From RPQJ01 sp046347155 (GTDB lineage Bacteria > Pseudomonadota > Gammaproteobacteria > Steroidobacterales > Steroidobacteraceae): a stretch of 64,000 nucleotides of DNA. The notes below the pieces were generated by a model. That model did no database searches, had not been told where the DNA came from, and saw nothing but the letters and a program-made list of their open reading frames with translations. The stretch is taken from NCBI GenBank assembly GCA_046347155.1, contig JAXMGT010000001.1, positions 124,001 to 188,000 of the forward strand. Reading direction: 5' to 3'. Positions 59,198-64,000 of the stretch are shown one piece after another (the first letter of the stretch is position 1; the number at the start of each line of letters is the position of its first letter). The position numbers and the translations under genes were made by a program.

Positions 59198-59938
59198 ATG
59201 GACATCCTGAGCATCGTCGGTGTCTTCCTCGCGTTCGTCGCGCTGATCGGCGGCAGCATCCTGAAGGGTGCGGGCGTTTCCTCGCTGATGAACCCGGCCG
59301 CCTTCGTCATCGTCGTCATCGGCACGACGGCCTCGATCCTGCTGCAGACGCCGCTCAAGGTGTTCATGCGCGCGATCAGGATACTGCCGTGGGCGTTCAA
59401 GCCACCCGGGGTCGACTACGCGGGCACGATCGAGAAGATCACCGAGTGGAGCAACGTGGCGCGGCGCCAGGGGCTGCTCGGGCTCGAGCCCGCGATCCAG
59501 GCGGAGACCGACGAGTTCACGAAGCGCGGGCTGCAGTTCCTCGTCGACGGTGTCGAGCCCGAGGCGCTGCGCGAGACGCTCGAGATGGAGATGGAGGCGC
59601 GCGAGGAGCGGGAAACCGCCGCGGCCAAGGTGTTCGAGGGCATGGGCATCTACGCCCCGACGCTCGGCATCATCGGCGCCGTGCTCGGCCTGATCGCCGT
59701 GATGAAGAACCTCGCGGACCCGAGCAAGCTCGGCCACGGCATCGCGGCGGCATTCACGGCGACGATCTACGGCATCGGGCTCGCGAACCTGTTCCTGCTG
59801 CCGCTGGCGTCGAAGCTGAAGGGCGTCATCAAGGGCCAGACGACGCAGCGCCTGATGCTGCTCGAGGGCTTCGTCGCGATCGCGCAGGGCGAGAACCCGC
59901 GCAACATCGAGTCGCGGCTCCGGGGCTTCGCGGAGTAG
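59198..59938 (+). CDS. motC: flagellar stator protein MotC (MotA family)
   Basis: 246 residues with four membrane helices and the cytoplasmic loop. The C-terminal helices (IYAPTLGIIGAVLGLIAVMK, AAAFTATIYGIGLANLFLLP) contain the conserved proline that senses proton flow. The shorter MotC/PomA type is paired with MotD downstream. It starts 3 nt after fliA, without the che genes that usually separate them. Confidence 0.93.
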   Translation: MDILSIVGVFLAFVALIGGSILKGAGVSSLMNPAAFVIVVIGTTASILLQTPLKVFMRAIRILPWAFKPPGVDYAGTIEKITEWSNVARRQGLLGLEPAIQAETDEFTKRGLQFLVDGVEPEALRETLEMEMEAREERETAAAKVFEGMGIYAPTLGIIGAVLGLIAVMKNLADPSKLGHGIAAAFTATIYGIGLANLFLLPLASKLKGVIKGQTTQRLMLLEGFVAIAQGENPRNIESRLRGFAE

Positions 59939-59942
59939 CCCC

Positions 59943-60899
59943 GTGGCGCGGCGCCACAAGCACGAGGAGCACCAGAACCACGAGGCGTGGGCGATCCCCT
60001 ACGGGGACCTGATCACGCTGCTGCTCGCGTTCTTCGTCGTCATGTACGCGGTGTCGTCGCTGAACGAGGGCAAGTACCGGGTGCTCTCGGATTCGCTCGC
60101 GGCGGCGTTCCGCGGCGCGCCGCGCTCACCGGAGCCGCTGCAGATCGGCAGCAAGCCCTCCGGTCGCGGCGGCCACGAGCCCTACCCGGGCGGTCCGGTG
60201 CGCTCGCCGTTGCACACGCGGCCGGCCGGCGAGTCCACGCATTCGAGCGGTCCGGTCGGCAGCGAGGGGGGCAACCTGGAACTCTCGCGGATCGCCCGGG
60301 AGGTCGAGGAGGCGCTGTCCGAACTCGTCGCGCGGAACATGGTCGTCGTGCGCCAGCACAAGCAGTGGCTCGAGATCGAGATCCGCACCGACATCCTGTT
60401 CGCGAGCGGGGACGCGCAGGTGGCGAACGGCGCACGCGAGGTGCTCGACCGCGTCGCCGGGATCCTCGCCGGGCTGCCGAACCCGCTGCGGGTCGAGGGC
60501 CACACGGACAACGTGCCGATCCGGACGGTCGCCTATCCGTCCAACTGGGAGCTGTCGGCCGCGCGCGCCGCGAGCGTCGTGCACCTGTTCATGACGCAGG
60601 GCGTGGAGCCGGCCCGGATGGAGATCGCCGGCTTCGGCGAGTACCGCCCGAAGGCGCCGAACGACACGGCTGCCGGCCGGGACCAGAACCGCCGCGTCGT
60701 GATCATCGTGCTCGACCCCTCGCTGCGCGAGCCGGGCAGCTCGTCGTCGTCGCCGGTCGCGGAGACCGGCGGGGCGGACGGGACCGCGGGCGAGACCGAT
60801 GCGGCGGGCGGTCCGTCGGCCGCGGCGTCGACCCCGGCCCCGAATCCAGCGACACCGGCCGCCGCCACGGCGGCGTCTGCACCGAGAAGGGAGGGTTGA
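59943..60899 (+). CDS. motD: flagellar stator protein MotD (MotB family)
   Basis: 318 residues. The membrane helix contains the proton-binding Asp in IPYGDLITLLLAFFVVMYAV. The periplasmic OmpA-like domain has EGHTDNVPIRTVAYPSNWEL and RRVVIIVLDPS and binds peptidoglycan. An extended Ser/Ala/Pro-rich C-terminus (about 265-318) is longer than usual. GTG start at 59943. Confidence 0.93.
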   Translation: MARRHKHEEHQNHEAWAIPYGDLITLLLAFFVVMYAVSSLNEGKYRVLSDSLAAAFRGAPRSPEPLQIGSKPSGRGGHEPYPGGPVRSPLHTRPAGESTHSSGPVGSEGGNLELSRIAREVEEALSELVARNMVVVRQHKQWLEIEIRTDILFASGDAQVANGAREVLDRVAGILAGLPNPLRVEGHTDNVPIRTVAYPSNWELSAARAASVVHLFMTQGVEPARMEIAGFGEYRPKAPNDTAAGRDQNRRVVIIVLDPSLREPGSSSSSPVAETGGADGTAGETDAAGGPSAAASTPAPNPATPAAATAASAPRREG

Positions 60900-60901
60900 T
60901 C

Positions 60902-61315
60902 GTGGACGTGACCATGCTCGTCGTCGCGGCGGTCGCCGCGCTCGCGGTCCTCGCCGCGGTCGTGCTCGGTGCGTCGCTCCGCCGGGTGTCCCGCCGGCTC
61001 GGCGCACTCGAGGCACGGTTCCGCGATGCGGCCGCCGCGGTGAGCGAGGAACTCGCCCAGGTCGCGGCGCAGGGCCGCGGCGTTGAGGACCGGCTGCGTG
61101 GGCTCGAGCGCGAACTCGGGCTGCTGTCGGACCGGCAGGGGCGGCTCGAGCTGCGCGGCGAGGGCCGGCCGTTCGAGCAGGCGATCGTGATGCTTCGGGC
61201 CGGGGCGACGCGCGCCGAACTCGTGGCGCGGCTCGGGCTGAGCGACAGCGAGGCGGCGCTGCTCGCGCAGCTGCACGGTGCGCGGCCGGCGGCCGCGCAC
61301 CGGGCTCAGGCGTAG
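60902..61315 (+). CDS. DUF2802 protein at end of the flagellar cluster
   Basis: 137 residues with one N-terminal membrane helix (TMLVVAAVAALAVLAAVVLG), a coiled coil (LERELGLLSDRQGRLELRGE) and a C-terminal helix-turn-helix-like segment (LRAGATRAELVARLGLSDSE). This matches DUF2802, usually encoded at the end of polar flagellar/chemotaxis operons in pseudomonads. The GTG at 60902 has AAGGGAGG upstream; TTG at 60896 is an alternative. Its 3' end overlaps korB by 10 nt on the opposite strand. Confidence 0.8.
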   Translation: MDVTMLVVAAVAALAVLAAVVLGASLRRVSRRLGALEARFRDAAAAVSEELAQVAAQGRGVEDRLRGLERELGLLSDRQGRLELRGEGRPFEQAIVMLRAGATRAELVARLGLSDSEAALLAQLHGARPAAAHRAQA

Positions 61316-62361
61316 CGCTTCAGGATCTTCTCGAGGCCGGCCTGGCCCGGGTGCAGCTTCTCGTACGGCAGCTGGTTCAGCGGCTGCTCGGTCGTGCCGT
61401 TCATCTCGTGCATGTCCGCGCCGCCCGGGGCGACGAAGATGAGCCCGGTGACGTGCTCGCCCTGCCGCAGCTTCGTGCGCAGGTACTCGAACGCCTTTCC
61501 GCGGTGGGTCGGGTCGTAGTCCTTGTCGAGCTTGCGCAGCACGATCCGGCTGCCGTCGTGCATCTGCACCGGCAGCGCCTCGCCCTCGGCGTAGGAGGCG
61601 AGGATCTCCTGCTTCGGCGGGATGTAGTCGGCGTGCACGGCCTCGTGGTAGTGCTCGCGCGTGAACTCGTAGCTCTTCGTCGAGCCCACGTGGTCGTTGA
61701 ACGTGACGCAGGGCGAGATCACGTCGATCATCGCGAAGCCCTTGTGCATCAGGCCGGCCTGGATCAGCGGCACGAGCTGCTCCTTGTCGCCGGAGAAGCT
61801 GCGCGCGATGAACGTGCCGCCGAGCGACAGCGCCGCGAGGCAGGGATCGACCGGCGCCTGGAGGTTCTCCTCGCCCTTCTTCGACTTCGTGCCGATGTCG
61901 GCCGAGGCCGAGAACTGGCCCTTCGTGAGGCCGTAGACGCCGTTGTTCTCGCAGATGTAGAGCATGTTCACGTTGCGCCGGATCGCGTGCGCGAACTGGC
62001 CGAAGCCGATCGACAGCGAGTCCCCGTCGCCCGAGACGCCGATGTAGTGCAGCGCGCGGTTCGCTGCGTTCGCGCCCGTGGCGACCGAGGGCATGCGGCC
62101 GTGCACGCCGTTGAAGCCGTGTGCGCCGCTCGCGAAATAGGCGGTGGTCTTCGACGAGCAGCCGATGCCCGAGAGCTTCACCAGCTGGTCCGGGTTCAGG
62201 CTCAGGCCCCAGAGCGCCTCGATGATGGACGCCGTGACCGAATCGTGGCCGCAGCCGGCGCACAGCGTCGACATCGCGCCCTCGTAGTCGCGGCGCGTCA
62301 GCCCGATCTGGTTCACGGGCAGGTCCGGGTGGCGGACTTTCGGCTTGTTGATGAAGGACAT
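61306..62361 (-). CDS. korB: 2-oxoacid:ferredoxin oxidoreductase, beta subunit
   Basis: 351-residue thiamine-diphosphate subunit. It has the cysteine motifs TLCAGCGHDSV and GIGCSSKT, and the ThDP motif GDGDSLSIGFGQFA followed by ENNGVYGLTKGQ. It oxidises 2-oxoglutarate (or a related 2-oxoacid) to acyl-CoA and CO2 with reduction of ferredoxin. Subunit pattern and length fit KorB, though substrate cannot be proven. It follows korA by 10 nt. Confidence 0.9.
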   Translation of the reverse strand: MSFINKPKVRHPDLPVNQIGLTRRDYEGAMSTLCAGCGHDSVTASIIEALWGLSLNPDQLVKLSGIGCSSKTTAYFASGAHGFNGVHGRMPSVATGANAANRALHYIGVSGDGDSLSIGFGQFAHAIRRNVNMLYICENNGVYGLTKGQFSASADIGTKSKKGEENLQAPVDPCLAALSLGGTFIARSFSGDKEQLVPLIQAGLMHKGFAMIDVISPCVTFNDHVGSTKSYEFTREHYHEAVHADYIPPKQEILASYAEGEALPVQMHDGSRIVLRKLDKDYDPTHRGKAFEYLRTKLRQGEHVTGLIFVAPGGADMHEMNGTTEQPLNQLPYEKLHPGQAGLEKILKRYA

Positions 62362-62371
62362 GGTTCGGTCC

Positions 62372-64000
62372 TCAGGTCGCCGCGGCCAGCGACGCGCGCT
62401 TCGCGTCGCCGAGCTCGGCCAGCACGGCCTCCACGATCTCCTTCGAGGTCATGGGCAGGCCGCTGTAGTGCAGGATGGAGTGGAGCTTCGACTTCGGCAC
62501 GTCGGTTTCGAGCGTGAGCAGCGACCTGAGCTGCGCGTCGCGGTTCTGCTCGACGACGAAGATCTTCTCGTGCGAGGCCATGAACGCCTCGACTTCCTTC
62601 GTGAACGGGAAGGCCTTGATCCGCATGTAGTCGATCGGGATCCCGCGCTTCGCGAGGATGTCGCGCGCCTCGGTGACGGCGCCGCGGCTCGAGCCGACGG
62701 ACACGAGCGCAATGTCGCTGGTGCCCGTGGCCTCGACGACCGGCGGCGGCACGAGCGTCTTCGCGCGCTTGAACTTGCGCGTCAGCCGGTCGAGCACCAC
62801 CTGGTACTCGGTCGAGTCCTCGGTGTAGCCGCCGTACTGGTTGTGGCCCGAGCCGCGCGTGAAGTACGCGCCCTTGGCCGACACGCCCGGGAGCGTGCGG
62901 TACGGGATGCCGTCGTCGTCCTTGTCGATGTAGCGGTGGAACTTCGGCAGCGCCTCGAGTTCCTCCTTCGTGAGCACCTTGCCGCGGTCGGGCCGGTAGG
63001 CGTCGTCCCAGACGAGGTCCTTGCACATCCAGTCGTTCATGCCGATGTCGAGGTCCGACATCACGAACACCGGTGTCTGCAGCCGCTCGGCCAGGTCGAA
63101 GGCCTGCACGGCCATGTAGAAGCATTCCTCGGGATTCGACGGGAACAGGAGCACGTGCTTCGTGTCGCCGTGCGACGCGTAGGCGCAGAGGAGCAGGTCG
63201 CACTGCTGGGTGCGGGTCGGCATGCCGGTCGACGGGCCGACGCGCTGCACGTCGAAGATCACGGCCGGCACCTCGGCGTAGTACGCGAGGCCGATGAACT
63301 CGTTCATGAGCGAGATGCCCGGGCCGCTGGTCGCCGTGAACGCGCGAGCGCCGTTCCAGTTCGCGCCGAGCACCATGCCGATGGCCGAGAGCTCGTCCTC
63401 GGCCTGGATCACCGCGTAGTTGTTCCTGCCGGTCTCCGGATCGACGCGCATCTTCTGGCAGAAGCTCCGGAACGCGTCCATCAGCGAGGTCGACGGCGTG
63501 ATCGGGTACCACGGGCCGACGGTCGCGCCGGCGTACACGCAGCCAAGCGCGGCCGCCGTATTGCCATCGATCATCACGTGGCCGCGGGTCTTGTCCATCC
63601 GCTCGATCCGGAGCGGCAGGGGGCACTCGAGGTGCTCCTTCGCCCAGTCGAACCCGAGCTGGACGGCCTTCATGTTCGCCTCGACGAGCGCCGGCTTCTT
63701 CGCGTAGCTCTCGGTGAGGAGCTGGCGGATCACCTCGACGTCGAGGTCGAGCAGCGCCGCGAGCACGCCCGCGTACATGATGTTCTTCATCAGGATGCGG
63801 TTGCGCACCCCGTTGAAGTTCTCGTTGCAGAGGCGCGCGAGCGGCACGCCGATGATCGTGATGTCGTCGCGGGTGAGCAGCGTCGAGCGCGGCCAGGTCG
63901 AGTCGTAGATCAGGTAGCCGCCCGGCGACACCTCGCGCACGTCCTTCGCGTAGGTCTCGGCGTTCATCGCCACCATCAGGTCCACGCGCCCGGAGCGGGC
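62372..64000 (-). CDS. korA: 2-oxoacid:ferredoxin oxidoreductase, alpha(-gamma) subunit (5' end outside window)
   Basis: The reading frame is open through the last base, so the N-terminus lies beyond the window. The visible part begins in the gamma domain (RVDLMVAMNAETYAKDV, ITIIGVPL) and continues into the alpha domain with ATVGPWYPITPSTSLMDAF, SGPGISLMNEFIGLAYYAE and GSSRGAVTEARDILAKRG. It is the fused gamma-alpha type. With korB it forms the alpha2-beta2 enzyme. Confidence 0.9.
   Translation of the reverse strand, partial: ARSGRVDLMVAMNAETYAKDVREVSPGGYLIYDSTWPRSTLLTRDDITIIGVPLARLCNENFNGVRNRILMKNIMYAGVLAALLDLDVEVIRQLLTESYAKKPALVEANMKAVQLGFDWAKEHLECPLPLRIERMDKTRGHVMIDGNTAAALGCVYAGATVGPWYPITPSTSLMDAFRSFCQKMRVDPETGRNNYAVIQAEDELSAIGMVLGANWNGARAFTATSGPGISLMNEFIGLAYYAEVPAVIFDVQRVGPSTGMPTRTQQCDLLLCAYASHGDTKHVLLFPSNPEECFYMAVQAFDLAERLQTPVFVMSDLDIGMNDWMCKDLVWDDAYRPDRGKVLTKEELEALPKFHRYIDKDDDGIPYRTLPGVSAKGAYFTRGSGHNQYGGYTEDSTEYQVVLDRLTRKFKRAKTLVPPPVVEATGTSDIALVSVGSSRGAVTEARDILAKRGIPIDYMRIKAFPFTKEVEAFMASHEKIFVVEQNRDAQLRSLLTLETDVPKSKLHSILHYSGLPMTSKEIVEAVLAELGDAKRASLAAAT

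Noticed and set aside
61306..64000. korAB as part of the flagellar operon
   Set aside because: Opposite strand, no shared promoter, and a metabolic function; it is just the neighbouring unit.

Overview
The window comes from a GC-rich Gammaproteobacterium with a polar flagellum. The order pilQ(3' end)-aroK-aroB, the FleQ/FleSR regulators, the FlhF/FlhG polar-placement pair and MotC/MotD-type stators all resemble pseudomonads, xanthomonads and their relatives. Codons end almost uniformly in G or C, and no rRNA, tRNA, IS element, prophage or CRISPR was seen. The genus cannot be fixed from the sequence.

Layout. (1) 1-5592: housekeeping genes on the + strand: aroK, aroB, a dGTPase-like HD hydrolase, a PhnA-type zinc-less domain protein, pyrF, hemE and ppa. 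(2) 5593-9471: a long palindromic repeat, tesA on the - strand, and the overlapping divergent ABC exporter pair ybbA-ybbP. (3) 9494-16669: a lipid-storage neighbourhood. A wax ester synthase/diacylglycerol acyltransferase (WS/DGAT) with a histone-H1-like basic tail leads a tightly coupled - strand operon. Divergent from it are a small secreted protein and a two-domain fatty acyl-CoA reductase of the alcohol-forming type. A DUF3011 protein and an HU protein with a basic tail follow. The reductase could supply fatty alcohol and the WS/DGAT could esterify it, which is the two-enzyme wax ester route. (4) 16703-20942: miscellaneous genes (YaiI, GFA/CENP-V-like, lipid kinase, DUF4124, HDOD signalling protein, small membrane proteins).

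(5) 20952-61315: a nearly complete polar flagellar regulon in one block. flgN, flgM and flgA are on the - strand. On the + strand are flgBCDEFGHIJ, flgKL, fliC-flaG-fliD-fliS-fliT-like-PilZ-like, fleQ, fleSR, fliEFGHIJ, fliK, fliLMNOPQR, flhB, flhA, flhF, flhG, fliA, motCD and a DUF2802 gene. Promoter motifs read directly from the sequence reproduce a tiered hierarchy. Sigma-54 -24/-12 elements lie before flgA, flgB, fliD, fleS, fliK and fliL. Sigma-28 (FliA) elements lie before flgMN, flgKL, fliC and, unexpectedly, the HDOD gene. FleQ is expected to switch on the sigma-54 genes, FliA the late genes, and FlgM to hold FliA back until the hook is complete. No che genes are interleaved, unlike the usual pseudomonad order. 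(6) 61306-64000: korB and the 3' part of korA (2-oxoacid:ferredoxin oxidoreductase) on the - strand; korA runs off the window.

The most interesting points are the H1-like tail on the WS/DGAT enzyme, its coupling to a FFLEELY-type gene and to an acyl-CoA reductase, a FleQ that lacks the LFRS c-di-GMP motif, sigma-54 promoters that would give almost leaderless flgA and fleS mRNAs, and an HDOD gene apparently recruited to the FliA regulon.
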